This document shows, piece by piece, positions 10,439-20,456 of a stretch of DNA of 64,000 bases (position 1 is the stretch's first letter; each line of letters starts with the position of its first letter). Origin of the DNA: Phytopythium helicoides (lineage: Eukaryota; Oomycota; Peronosporomycetes; Pythiales; Pythiaceae). The stretch spans positions 62,001 to 126,000 of the forward strand of contig JANFNE010000015.1 of the NCBI GenBank assembly GCA_024867545.1. Reading direction: 5' to 3'. The translations under genes were made by a program, and so were the position numbers. The notes beneath the pieces are model-generated. The model did not search any database, was not told the DNA's origin, and saw only the letters and a list, made by a program, of their open reading frames with translations.

Positions 10439-11360
10439 ATGCACAGCGGCACCAAGCGCCCTAGATCCACAGGTCATTTGCAGGAAGCCGATCGCGAGCA
10501 CGACGCCAACCAACCTGTCGGCATGGTGCCCGGTGGCCAGGACGTGGAGCGCGAGGCTACAACAGCCAAAAAGTCGCTTCCTCCCGCTCCCCCTCTGCTC
10601 AAAGATGCAGATCTCGCCATGATCTTCACCGACAAAGGCGATGATCGACACGTCGTCGAGATCCGGGGAGCTCGCACCATTGACAGGGATCTACTTCAGG
10701 GCGAGCGATATTGCCCGCGCGTTGGAGCGAAAGGATTTGCTGCAGCTGATTCTGCATTCGGATTCCCTTGAAGAGAACACCGACTACGTCGTCTTCGCGG
10801 TCGGCGAGGATGGAAAGCCGACAACCGCGGAGCTGTTTTTGACGGCTCGTGGCTTGCTGACCATGTGCTTCTCGAAGATGCTCTGCTCCAGTTGTTTGAG
10901 CGGCGAGCTCTTCCTCGCTCACCTCGGGAACCGCGTGCACAAATTCGGAGCGCTAACCCAGCTCCAGGAGCGGCTTGCAGCCCACGAGTCGAAATTGAGC
11001 CTCTTTGGCAGCGAACACGCCACCCTCATCTACTCGGTCAAGATTGACGCCGACAAGCTTTCGATTGTACTTGACAATCTCAGCTTCTATCTGCAAGCGT
11101 TTGGGTGGTGCAGCTTGCACGACGACTCTTGTTGCGTGCTCACTGACAACGACCTCGAGCTGGCGAAAAGGTTCTTCGGCAGACAGCAGGAGCTCCATTA
11201 CTCTGGCGATACATCCAACAACCCGAAGATTGACGAAATGAAGCTGGCTTCGATACTGTTCGCTCTGTTGAGTCCCGAAGGTGATGTGTTTGCAAAAGAG
11301 CTATCTCAGAGGGATCGTCGTATTGCGCAGCTCCAAGCACTCGTCGACTTCTGTCCGTAG
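10439..11360 (+). CDS. BRO-N/MSV199-like protein of possible viral or phage origin, frame-broken
   Basis: The C-terminal 230 or so residues, read from about 10,680 on, show a pattern (IYFRASDIARALERKD, later AELFLTARGLLTMCFS) that resembles the BRO-N/KilA-type and MSV199 domains of large DNA virus and phage proteins, which commonly bind DNA or act as antirepressors. Then follows a possible coiled-coil linker (LTQLQERLAAHESKL) and an unrecognised C-terminal region. The first 80 or so residues (start ATG at 10,439, good context, lysine/proline-rich) are in another frame. The two frames meet near 10,680 at a ggg run, so one base has been gained there, in the genome or in the consensus. An alternative is a shorter protein starting at 10,641. 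The family assignment is by motif pattern only and is tentative. Confidence 0.45.
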
Positions 11361-11726
11361 GCTGACATGAGGGATCTTTCTCTACGGAAGCTGGTGGTAT
11401 CTGCTGAGGTTGATCGTTTGTGTTGCTGCCTTGTTCATGTTGAATGTAGTGGGGACGACAGTGCATCAACAAAAGCTGCTGGTGGGCTTCCGCTGTTTGG
11501 CTTGTGCATGCGCTTGTGGTGTCAGCACTGTGCACGTTGCAGTTGCAGATTCGGAAAATCTTGCACCTAGCTCATTGACAACACACGCGAGCTGGCCCAG
11601 CGAATTCATATTGGTTGCATTCATCAAGGTCCAGAAGTTACAGCCGTGAAAACCACACGACAACAAGCATTGTTTCATCAAGTTAGTCCAGCGATGCATG
11701 TGCGCTGCGTACACCGTCCCCAGCGC
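11361..11726. other. Convergent intergenic region
   Basis: 366 nt between the stop codons of the BRO-like gene and the Yippee-like gene. Presumed 3' UTRs of both; nothing else seen. Confidence 0.55.
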
Positions 11727-12412
11727 CTAGCGTCTTCCCCACACTTCCTCCTCCCAGTCGTCCTCCACGAGCGCGTTCTCCATGATGAACCTTCCCTCCT
11801 TGTACTTTTGCGACAGCTCCATGGCCTTGAGCTGCTCCAGCATCAAGGCAGTCGGTCATCCCAGCGCAATTCCACACCTCCCAAGGCTGCAAAGTCCTTA
11901 CGTATTTCCAGCCGAGCACGGCTCCGCAGCGTTGGCAGGACACGTCGGCGATGGTGTGCATCCCCGTCATGAGGTACCTGTTGCGCGCGGGTCCCAATGC
12001 TCACGTTCAGCCTGCGCCAAGGCCACGACCGCCGTCAGCGTCCCCATGCATCATCTCCACGTCAAAAAGCTCGCCCGCCCACGCACATGCTGTGCATGAG
12101 GCATGCCTTGCCCGTGCGGCCGTAGAACGTCTTGGAGATGACGTCGTGGCGGTCGGCCACGACCACGCCGCAGTCGGCGCAGCGCAGCGCCCTGCTGCCC
12201 TCCACCTCGCGCAGCCGCGTGGACGCCTCGACGCCGGCTGCTCGCTCTCGCCTGGCCTCTGCTGCGCGCAGGTGTCCCTCGACCTCTGCGTCGTCGGCGC
12301 TGTCTGCGTCGCTGTCGCTGTCGCTGCTGCTGGCCGCGCGGCGCCAGCTGCTGCAGTTCTCCTGGTACTCGACGCGCTTCCCGCCTGCGCGGACGACCAC
12401 AAGCGGCGGCAT
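11727..12412 (-). CDS. Yippee-like zinc-binding protein (Yippee/Mis18 fold)
   Basis: The Yippee fold is built from two CxxC half-sites that bind one zinc. The first half, LRCADCGVVVADRHDVISK, is in exon 1 (12,087-12,412) after an acidic serine stretch. The second half, SCQRCGAVLGWKY, is in exon 2 (low end 11,902). The family tail SQKYKEGRFIMENALV is in exon 3 (11,727-11,834). The start is the ATG of MPPLVVV; upstream frame lacks an ATG. Exon 2 has two possible acceptors. The one at 12,012-12,014 restores the conserved NVSIG segment but then needs one base removed from a ggg run near 12,000. The one at 11,978-11,980 is in frame but deletes about eleven conserved residues. Yippee-like proteins are nuclear or E3-associated in other eukaryotes; the role here is unknown. 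Confidence 0.8.
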
Positions 12413-12484
12413 CTCAATCTGGAAGAGGGTAGGCGTGGACGTTGGATCCTCAAGAGCTGTCGTGTGACTAGGGCTCACTATGGT

Positions 12485-13232
12485 CTATTGAAGCGCTAGC
12501 TCCTCCTCCTCCATCACCAGCCGCAGCTCGAAGACGGCGCTCATGTCGTCTTCATCCAGCCGCAGTGGGCGGCCGAGCGCCCCCACGGTCTGCACGACCG
12601 GCGCGCAGCTCATCAGCCTCACGGACGCGTGTTTCTCGACGCGGAAGCCTCTGCGCCGCGCCTCGGCCGCCAGGTGCGAGGCCGTGCACTTGTCCTCTGG
12701 GCACGCGGCGGCGCAGCTCGCGCCGCACGGGTCCATGGACAGCAGCGCGACGGACGCCGCGGCGGGGCGCAGCGTGCGGCGGATCGTCTCGAGCAGCGGC
12801 GCGTGCAGCGCGCGGCCGAGCTGCGTCACCTCGCTGCCCAGCACCGTGTCGAAGCGCGCCTGGAAGGGCCGGATGGCGGCGTCGTCGCCCCACTCGAGCG
12901 CCGCGCTGCTCAACTCGACGCGCTGCTCGCGCCACAGGCGGCCGGTTCATGCCGATGTTGCCCTCCAGCAGGTCCGGGAACTCGTCGGTCAGCACCACGC
13001 GGGACGCGCCCAGCGCCGCCGCCGCCAGCCCGCAGAGCCCGCAGCCCGCGCCGAGCTCCAGCACGTCGCGCGCGCGCACCAGCGCCGCCGCGTGCCGCTC
13101 CAGGAACTGCGACAGCACGAACGCGCCCGCCCACACCTCGCCGCCGAGCCCGTCCACCTGCGTCGTGTCCTGCGCCACGCGCAGCAGGCGCCCGTCGCGC
13201 AGCTCGAGCGTCGTCGGGTGCTTGGTGGTCAT
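12485..13232 (-). CDS. METTL21/FAM86-type protein lysine methyltransferase, with a one-base frame break
   Basis: A seven-beta-strand SAM-dependent methyltransferase. The N-terminal half has EVWAGAFVLSQFL, motif I VLELGAGCGLCGLAAAALG, and the acidic residue of the next strand in VVLTDEFPDLLEGNI. The C-terminal half, in another frame, has LEWGDD and the FDTVLGSEV motif IV equivalent. The frames join near 12,945, where one extra base in a GC run (ccggccgcctg) breaks the gene. The total length of 748 nt is one more than a multiple of three, which agrees with a single insertion, and would give about 248 residues. It is only 73 nt upstream of the Yippee-like gene on the same strand and divergent from SDA1. 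The target protein cannot be inferred. Confidence 0.75.
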
Positions 13233-13553
13233 GCTAGTAGGCTTCCATGTGGGGGGTTACGCTGCAGCACCATGGAGGGGTACGCGGGGAGTGGCAGTAA
13301 AGCGAGGGACTGGGCATTGAAACGCGGGAAAGAGACACTGAAGCGAGGGGGTACATGGGAAACCATCACTCTGATACGCGCTCTATTCGAAGCGGGCGTC
13401 GTGGAATGGGTGGTCAAAGGACGTAGAGCTACGTTGGAGCTTGCAGCTTGCCGGACTTGCCGACTTGCTGCTGCTGTGTGTGCTGCTGCTGGGGTTGGAG
13501 CTGGAGCGGAGAGGACTTGACGCTTGCAGGGCCCTCTGCTGGTTGTGGCAGCC
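13233..13553. promoter_or_regulatory. Shared divergent promoter region, methyltransferase / SDA1
   Basis: 321 nt between the two divergent start codons; both promoters must lie here. No CCAAT or clear initiator was seen. The sequence is GC-rich with short purine tracts. Confidence 0.5.
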
Positions 13554-15662
13554 ATGACGGATGTGAACGCGTCGCGGCCGGACGTGATCGGCAAGCTCCC
13601 GCAGCTGCAGAACATGGTCAAGCGCGACCCGGACGCGTACAAGAGCGAGTTCCTCATGCAGCTGCGGCACTACGAAAGCGAGTACCAGCTCTTCCTGCTG
13701 CAGCCGAGCAAGGAGTCGGCGCACTTTGGCGCGCTCGTGTCCTTCCTGGGCCACGTGGCCAAGTGCTACCCGGTCGAGATGGCCTCCTTCCCGGCGCAGA
13801 TCATGAAGCTCCTGCAGGATAACTACCTCGTGCTGGACGCCGGCTTGCGCCGCACGCTCGTGCAGAGCCTCATGCTCATGCGCAACCGCAACCTCATCGA
13901 CGCCGTCACGCTGCTCAAGCTTTTCTTCGAGCTCTTCCGGTGCCCAGACAAGCGCCTGCGCGAGCTGCTCTACCAGCATATCGTCTCAGACCTGCGCGGA
14001 CTTAACGCCACCACCAAGAACGTCAAGGTCAACAAGGCGCTGCAGAACTACCTCTTCGACATGCTGCAGGACGAGAACGAGCAGGCCGCGCACAAGTCGC
14101 TGCAGGTGCTCGTCGACCTCTTCAAGCGCAAGGTCTGGCACGACCAGCGCACGGTCAACGTCATCGCCACGGCCTGCACGAGCAAGAACACCAAGCTGCT
14201 CGTCACCTCGATCAACTTCTTCCTTGGCATTGACGACGATATCCTCGAGGAGGAGGAAAAAGAGAAGAAGGAGAAGAAGGTCATCCTCGACGTCGACTAC
14301 CACTCGCACTCCAAGAAAACCAAGAAGCGCCAGCGCGACACGCGCGCGACGCTCATCAAGAACCGCCGCTCTCGCAAGCGTGACGTGACCTTCCAAGCCA
14401 CTTTCCCTGCGATTGAGATGCTTAACGACCCACAGGGCGTCGCCGAGAAGCAATTCAAGCTGCTCAAGAGCTGCACGGAGCGCTTCGAGGTCAAGCTGCT
14501 CATGATGAACTTCATCAGTCGTCTGCTGGGCTTCCACAAGCTCGTGCTGCTCCCCTTCTTTCCGCTGCTGCAGCGCTACTTGCAGTCGCACCAGCAGAAC
14601 GTGACCAACATCCTTGCGTACCTTGTGCAGTCGTGCCACGACGAGATCCCACCCGAGGAACTGCTGCCGATTGTCAAGTCCATCACGCACAACTTTGTGA
14701 CGGAGCGGTGTTCGTCCGAGGTGATCGCTGTTGGTATCAATACCCTGCGCGAACTCTTCCGTCGCGTACCGCTGCTACTCGAGTGCGAGGACATGGATGT
14801 GCTGGTGCAGGACCTGATCATGTACAATCGTTCGCGAGACAAGACCATTATCATGGCGGCCCGTGGCGTGCTCAACCTCATTCGTGAGATCCACCCGACG
14901 CTGCTCAAGCGCAAGGAGCGCGGCAAATTCCACAACGAGGCGGCCAAGCCGAAGCAGTTTGGTGAATTGGTGGCTGCCGAGGGCGTTGACGGCGCCGAGC
15001 TGCTGGCAGAAGCAGAAGCCGCTGGTCGCTTCGATGGAGAAGACAACCAGGATGGCTGGGAGGTTGCCTCTTCCGAGTCAGAAGACGGCTCCGAGGACGA
15101 GTGGATCGATCTTCCCTCGGATGGCGAGTCCGAGGGCGGAAATGATAATGGTAATGGTGACGAGGAAGAGGAGGAAGAGGAGGAGGAAGCTGAGGGCGAG
15201 GAGCAGACCAAGGTGGATCAGAAGGATCGTCTTGATGCGCGCCGTATTTTGACGCCACTGGACTTTGAGCGCATTGAGATGCTCAAGAAGGAGCGCGAGG
15301 CTGCCCTGAAGGATCCCAAGTCGCGCAGCAAGCGCAAGGCGGAGGAGATGGCAGCGAGCGTCTCGAACGAGATCAACAAGGTGAACCCGGCGGATCTCGA
15401 GGGATACTCAAAGAAGAAGCGCATGACCCAGGAGGAACGTCTGCGCTCCGTGCTTGAAGGTCGCGAGGACTTCCAGGCCAAGCGGAAGGGCGGCGGTACC
15501 ACTAATACGGAAAAGAAGCGTCTCAAGCACTTTATGATGATCAAAAAGAGTCGCAATGTGCAGTCCAAGGTGCTGAAGTCGGCACGCCAGATCCAGCGCC
15601 AGAAGACGCAGGTCGTCAAGAAGATCCTCAAGCACGACGCCAAGAAGCGCCGCAAGATCTAA
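13554..15662 (+). CDS. SDA1: SDA1 homolog, 60S ribosomal subunit biogenesis factor
   Basis: Intronless, 702 residues. In yeast SDA1 is a nuclear protein needed for late maturation and export of pre-60S particles. The first 260 residues form the helical NUC130/3NT-type domain (PQLQNMVKRDPDAYKSEF near residue 14, then YPVEMASFPAQIMKLLQDNY). A lysine-rich linker and the SDA1 helical region follow. Next come a long acidic tract (about residues 500-555, with a run of nine glutamates) and a basic C-terminal tail ending KHDAKKRRKI. This is the family's usual domain order and length. The start chosen is the ATG of MTDVNASRPD, where the conserved sequence begins. Confidence 0.93.
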   Translation: MTDVNASRPDVIGKLPQLQNMVKRDPDAYKSEFLMQLRHYESEYQLFLLQPSKESAHFGALVSFLGHVAKCYPVEMASFPAQIMKLLQDNYLVLDAGLRRTLVQSLMLMRNRNLIDAVTLLKLFFELFRCPDKRLRELLYQHIVSDLRGLNATTKNVKVNKALQNYLFDMLQDENEQAAHKSLQVLVDLFKRKVWHDQRTVNVIATACTSKNTKLLVTSINFFLGIDDDILEEEEKEKKEKKVILDVDYHSHSKKTKKRQRDTRATLIKNRRSRKRDVTFQATFPAIEMLNDPQGVAEKQFKLLKSCTERFEVKLLMMNFISRLLGFHKLVLLPFFPLLQRYLQSHQQNVTNILAYLVQSCHDEIPPEELLPIVKSITHNFVTERCSSEVIAVGINTLRELFRRVPLLLECEDMDVLVQDLIMYNRSRDKTIIMAARGVLNLIREIHPTLLKRKERGKFHNEAAKPKQFGELVAAEGVDGAELLAEAEAAGRFDGEDNQDGWEVASSESEDGSEDEWIDLPSDGESEGGNDNGNGDEEEEEEEEEAEGEEQTKVDQKDRLDARRILTPLDFERIEMLKKEREAALKDPKSRSKRKAEEMAASVSNEINKVNPADLEGYSKKKRMTQEERLRSVLEGREDFQAKRKGGGTTNTEKKRLKHFMMIKKSRNVQSKVLKSARQIQRQKTQVVKKILKHDAKKRRKI

Positions 15663-16140
15663 ACCGTTCCCATCACATGCATACGTACATAGGAATAGAG
15701 CGTCATTCAACAAGTAACTTTGTTCATGCATTTTCATCACACAACTGGTATCAACTCGTCTCAACTGTATTGGATCATTCTGCACGATGACACAAGGTGT
15801 AGCGGTTCCAGTTCTGGGCTACATCGTTGAATGAGTACGAGCTAATTGGTTACGCAAGACAACGATGCGAAAAAAAAAAGTTGCTTCTTCAAGGTAGAGC
15901 TTTGAGATTGGTCGCCGAGAGCAAAGCTGCAACGGGGCGTATCGTATCGCGCTGGGGAAGAATTCTTTGCTTGTTGCTAGCTACATCATCGGAACGAAAT
16001 GCAGTTAGACCATATACTTGCCAAGCCTCGCAGCTCCAACTTACATTACCTCATTTGCACGGCTTCGCTTGCATTGGAGGTGTACATTTCTAACTCGAAT
16101 GCATACCAAGACTGTAGCTTGCAGAATGAAACCAAGCACT
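15663..16140. other. Convergent intergenic region
   Basis: 478 nt between two converging genes. Presumed 3' UTRs; no gene or repeat recognised. Confidence 0.55.
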
Positions 16141-18693
16141 CTAACCCAAATTAGTCGTGATCCTGCGTTGCACGGGGTCAGCGGCGAATCCGAAAATGAT
16201 CAACAAGACATCTGGGCTCAAAAGCAACGATGGCGATACATGCCCATCTGTTTCCGAATCGTACTCGCCACGCTTCACGCCCGGTTGTTCTCGCTTTCGG
16301 CGAACAACACTAAGAAACGCTAGTCGACATTCGATCGGAAAAGGTTCTTTAGCAGCTGGCAGGTATTCGCCGTGGTGCGTTTTCAAAAGTCGAGGGTGGA
16401 CTTTGAACATCTGGATCACCGTTGGCACGTCCAAGCGGTGGAGAGTGTTGTTCTTATTGAGCATCTCTGCCATAGCCTTGAAGTCTTCCCCTGAGTTCCC
16501 CCTTTCGATAGAGTTTACACTCAAACTCTTGAGATTCCGAGAAAATGGCGACATTTCCTGTTGAAGCTCGTTCACCAAGGAACGCAAGTTCCTAAATTTG
16601 CAGCTGACTTCTGAAAACCAGTGCTGGTGGGTATTGCAGTGCTCAATCAACAATTGAGCGTCGACGGATATTCCCCTGACGATGAGAGACGTCAAATTTG
16701 GGCAGCTGGCCAAAAGCCGAGCGAAGTCAAGAGATACATCTTCATTCGGGAAGAACAGCTCCAGCCGAGTCAAAGATGAACCGATGATTTCAAGTAAGCG
16801 GTTGAGTCCTTCTCCATACCTGGTAGGGTAGTTCACACAAATCTTGAGGCTTTTGACGCCACACGGACTTTCATCTGAGATTGTGTCGTCAGAGCCGATA
16901 ATCTCTTCAACAGCCTGTGCAGCTACCCAGCAAATACCATAACCAGGTACGAGGACCTTGACAAAAGACGCACAATTTAGGTCACCACTAATAACGCGAA
17001 CTCCCACCACGTCAGTTTGCAGAGTCCAAATGCTTGCCCCTTCCTGAATCCCATTTTCCGTCTCTTCGGATCCATCCCGTGCGGGAAACATATCGTATCG
17101 AGACGCCATAAATGCGTCCAATTCATGGAAGCGTAGCTTGGTGCCTTCGTGGAGCATGTAGCGACCATCATGAAGCCCTTGTTGGAGGTTCTTGACACAC
17201 CCATCGTTGGAATCAGAGTCGCTGGATCCAAACACATTCACCAACGGATTCTCAGCAGCGAGTACCTCCGCAACCCTTTCTGCACTGAGAACACAGATAA
17301 GATCTCCCTCAACCACCAAGTGCTCGATCGACGAATGAGCATGCTTTGAGAAGAACGCGTACGCTATACCCTCCCATAGTTTGGACTGTTGTATTCCCGT
17401 CACAGAATCATCCTTGTCGTTGAGAAGAAGAGTGAAGGATCGCGTGGTGCGTGCTTCTGCCAACGCAGAAAAGAATCGTTGCAGTGCGAAATCCGAAGAA
17501 GCTAGATCCGCGACGGTCAATCTATCGACTTTGGCAATGCTATCTTTACCTTCAGATGATGTGTTGACGCACAGGATTCGCTCGAAAAAGTAAGCTCGAT
17601 CCGTGGTCACCTTCAATGTATCTTTGAAGCATGCAGGAGCAGCTTTATAGCTCAATTCGAGTATAGAGATCGATAGTCCGGAGCCACTTGTTACCAACGC
17701 TTGGAGCGGCGTTGTGATGAGAGGCGTGAGTTCTTCAATCGGAATGTTGATATGGAAGCTGTTGATTTCCATCGACCAGTCTAGACAGCCGTCCTCAGAT
17801 TCCCATTTCAAGGGGAACCTCCAACCTTTACCCAATGTAAGCAACTCCAGCATGGTCCACGCCATGAGCCCCGCAAAATTCACGTCGAAGTAAGCTGTGG
17901 CTTGGCCATGGGTAGAGCTGTGATGTATCCTGTCATGGCCGTCGCCTGGAGCTACAGTGACTCGGACTGGAACGTTCACTTTGAATTGGGATTCATCCGC
18001 CAAGCCAGCGATTTTGCGCGCCGTGTCAGCAAACTCCCTGCTCGCTGGCTGATCCTCACAGCAAAAGAAGTTCTTGAGTATTAGTGCAAGTCGAGCGTGG
18101 TCGCTGCCACACGAGTCCAAGTCACCAGCTCTGAGCGCAGAGAGACAAGAGCTGGAGTCGATAGAGGCCAACGAGTCATCGTCTGTGTTTGATATCGGAG
18201 TCAAGACGACGACGTCGATAAACACGGAGGCAACAGCCTCATCGATAGCATCCGCTTCAAGTTCGCTGAGGTTCTGGATGCAGTAGGCTCTCAAAACTTG
18301 CTTGAACCCTTCTCGATCAACACCCGCGAGGAGACTGAGCAGCAGCAGCGCCTGGCGGACTGAGGCGAGGGCGTGAGGGTCCATGTGACAGCGGAGGCTC
18401 AGCTTCACTTCCAGGCCAATGCCAAACGGCGACGCAAGCCTGTCCGTCAGCAGCTCGAGACACCCGAGAACGGGTTTGCACCACGACTGCATGAACTCCC
18501 AGCGCTTCTTCTTTGGATGCTTGGTCATTGTCGCTGTCGCCTTCTTCTTCTTCTTCACTGTCTTTCTCGCCTTCTTCTTCTTCACTGTCTTTCTCGCCGC
18601 CTTCGCGACGGCGAATATGGAATCTGGCGGCCGACTGCACTTCCCGATGCTTTGGTGAAGTGACTCGATCAAGATGGCTACATCTGCTACCAT
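16141..18693 (-). CDS. Uncharacterised LRR-like protein, oomycete-type
   Basis: An intact 850-residue frame without introns. I do not recognise a named orthologue. The first 65 residues are lysine-rich with a duplicated unit ARKTVKKKK, a likely nuclear localisation signal. The middle is a mixed alpha/beta region with acidic patches. The last third has irregular leucine-rich repeats (for example SLKICVNYPTRY, SSLTRLELFFPNEDVS, CPNLTSLIVRGIS, NLKSLSVNSIE). The C terminus has an F-box-like hydrophobic stretch, LSPDVLLIIFGFAADPVQ. F-box/LRR proteins normally carry the F-box at the N terminus, so that reading is uncertain. The ATG at 18,693 is the first in frame. An initiator-like TTCATTCCTCA lies a few tens of nt upstream. 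Confidence 0.7.
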   Translation of the reverse strand: MVADVAILIESLHQSIGKCSRPPDSIFAVAKAARKTVKKKKARKTVKKKKKATATMTKHPKKKRWEFMQSWCKPVLGCLELLTDRLASPFGIGLEVKLSLRCHMDPHALASVRQALLLLSLLAGVDREGFKQVLRAYCIQNLSELEADAIDEAVASVFIDVVVLTPISNTDDDSLASIDSSSCLSALRAGDLDSCGSDHARLALILKNFFCCEDQPASREFADTARKIAGLADESQFKVNVPVRVTVAPGDGHDRIHHSSTHGQATAYFDVNFAGLMAWTMLELLTLGKGWRFPLKWESEDGCLDWSMEINSFHINIPIEELTPLITTPLQALVTSGSGLSISILELSYKAAPACFKDTLKVTTDRAYFFERILCVNTSSEGKDSIAKVDRLTVADLASSDFALQRFFSALAEARTTRSFTLLLNDKDDSVTGIQQSKLWEGIAYAFFSKHAHSSIEHLVVEGDLICVLSAERVAEVLAAENPLVNVFGSSDSDSNDGCVKNLQQGLHDGRYMLHEGTKLRFHELDAFMASRYDMFPARDGSEETENGIQEGASIWTLQTDVVGVRVISGDLNCASFVKVLVPGYGICWVAAQAVEEIIGSDDTISDESPCGVKSLKICVNYPTRYGEGLNRLLEIIGSSLTRLELFFPNEDVSLDFARLLASCPNLTSLIVRGISVDAQLLIEHCNTHQHWFSEVSCKFRNLRSLVNELQQEMSPFSRNLKSLSVNSIERGNSGEDFKAMAEMLNKNNTLHRLDVPTVIQMFKVHPRLLKTHHGEYLPAAKEPFPIECRLAFLSVVRRKREQPGVKRGEYDSETDGHVSPSLLLSPDVLLIIFGFAADPVQRRITTNLG

Positions 18694-19047
18694 GCTTCAA
18701 CATGAGGTGTATTGATCCGTGAGGAATGAACGAGACGAGATGTGAGCATTGAACTGCTCCATACTGCGCCGTGCTTGTGTCGAAACATGGCATATGAGTG
18801 AGGGATGAACTGCTGAGCAGCAAGGGAATGAGATATTGTAGCGGCTTGATCGAGCTGAGCTGACGGATCCCTCTCGGGGCCGCTACATTGGCGATGATCT
18901 TTTCTATTCACAGAATGATCCCATAGCTCAACAAGAGTGCAATGTAGAGCAGAACAAATCCTACGCTTGTAAATCCTCTCGTTGTATTTCACACTCGAGG
19001 CGCCTCGACTTGACGTCGAGCACCTACAACACCAGGACACGGAGCGC
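18694..19047. other. Intergenic between SmB gene and LRR-like gene
   Basis: Holds the 3' UTR of the SmB gene and the upstream region of the LRR-like gene, including TTCATTCCTCA near 18,725, an oomycete initiator-like sequence. Confidence 0.45.
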
Positions 19048-20004
19048 TTACTGTCCAGGCGGACGCATTCCAGGCGGAGGGCCGGGCGGGCCGCGCATGC
19101 CAGGCGGAGGCATCATGCCCGGAGGCGGCATGCCCATGCCGGGAGGCGGACCCATTCCGGGAGGCGGCACCATACCCGGCATGCCGGGCATCGGGCGAGG
19201 CGGCATCATGCCCGGCGGTCCAGGAATGCCGCGCCCACGGCCATACGACTGGGGCTGAGCAGCAGCGGCGACTGTAGCAAGCAGCAACCAACGTTAGTTT
19301 AGTTATTGCACGAAGCAAGCTCTTGTCTGGTGGGGAGGTGGCGGTGGAGGCTGCAGACCGCGTGTCCATCATACTAAGATCCTAGGCAGTAGTTTTCCTG
19401 TGTGTGCTCAGCTCGGGTTCGGGGGAGCCTCGCGTAGAAGGCGAGGCCCGCTGGAACCGTGCGCCCGAGAATCACATATCCGTTCGAGTGATCATCTGGA
19501 TCCGCGAACGTCTTGCTAGCCTTCCACCACCACACCTCTTTTCCCCCCTCCTCCACCAGCCCAGCAATCTCGAAACTCACCTTGTCCTGGCTGCATGAGG
19601 CCCGGAGCCGCGCCTCCAATGCCGCGCATGGGGGCCATGAGCCCCATAGGAGGCCCACCTGGTGCCGCGGGGATGCCTCGGCCGGCCGCACGCGCGACGC
19701 CGGGGCCGCTGGGACCGACAGTCTCGTTCTCCTGCGCGAGCGGGGGGCCCTCAACCGTGAGCGACACGACGCTCTCTCCGCGCAGCAGCACGAGGCCGAG
19801 GTGCCTCTTCTCGACGCGCTCCTCAGCGACGGCGGTCTTGACCTTGCTCTTGAGCGTGCGGAACTCCTCGCAGTCGCCGAGCACGAGGTTCATGTGCTTG
19901 TCGAAGGCCATGAAGTAGCCCACGAGCACGCGCGAGTCCTGCAGCGTCACCTTCATGCGGTAGTTGAGGTAGTTGAGCATCTTGCTGCTCTTGCTGGCCA
20001 CCAT
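19048..20004 (-). CDS. SNRPB: Small nuclear ribonucleoprotein SmB/B' (two exons)
   Basis: Core Sm protein of U1, U2, U4 and U5 snRNPs. Exon 1 (19,581-20,004) encodes the Sm fold: Sm1 with [18 protein letters not shown] and [20 protein letters not shown], and Sm2 with [21 protein letters not shown] glycine/proline/methionine-rich linker follows. Exon 2 (19,048-19,271) is the SmB-specific tail with repeated PPGM/PGM units, known in the family to bind WW and GYF domains. The intron (19,272-19,580, 309 nt) is unusually long for this window and has gtgagt and an acceptor after ttgctacag. The total is 215 residues, close to the usual SmB length. Confidence 0.93.
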
Positions 20005-20456
20005 GGTCGCTCGAGATCTTGTGTCTTCACGGGTCCGTTCCTCACCAACCGCGCGGCCTCCAAGCGCGGGAAAAGGCTCAAAAATTAGCTCGCGAGCCGC
20101 ACAAGCGCGTCGAGCACAGCAGAGAGCGCGTCGCACGCCGCGTCGACCGCCACGGAGCTCAGCGAGGGAAAGCTCCGACCAGTGCGCAAGCGTCCGCCCG
20201 CGCGCCTTGATATTTGAGCGGCCACTGGTTCCGCCTGGAAGGGCAACCCACCTGCTTTTGATAAAGACGCTTTTGTACTATATTGATAGTTGCACGTCTA
20301 CCATACTAAGATGTAGCAGTCAGAGGAAGCCCGTTTCCCACTTCTTTTGAGATATCCAAGCGTTTTCCTCCACTTCTACAACCAGTGACTCTCTCGACCC
20401 GCAATAGTGACAATAGAGTTTAGAATTCAAGTTGACGTCGACGACACTAAGCCAAG
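20005..20456. promoter_or_regulatory. Shared divergent promoter region, SNRPB / PEX10
   Basis: 452 nt between divergent start codons. No strong initiator match. Several short purine and pyrimidine tracts flank each ATG. Confidence 0.45.

Noticed and set aside
12543..13520. 325-codon plus-strand open frame
   Set aside because: Antisense to the methyltransferase, whose motifs are clear on the minus strand.
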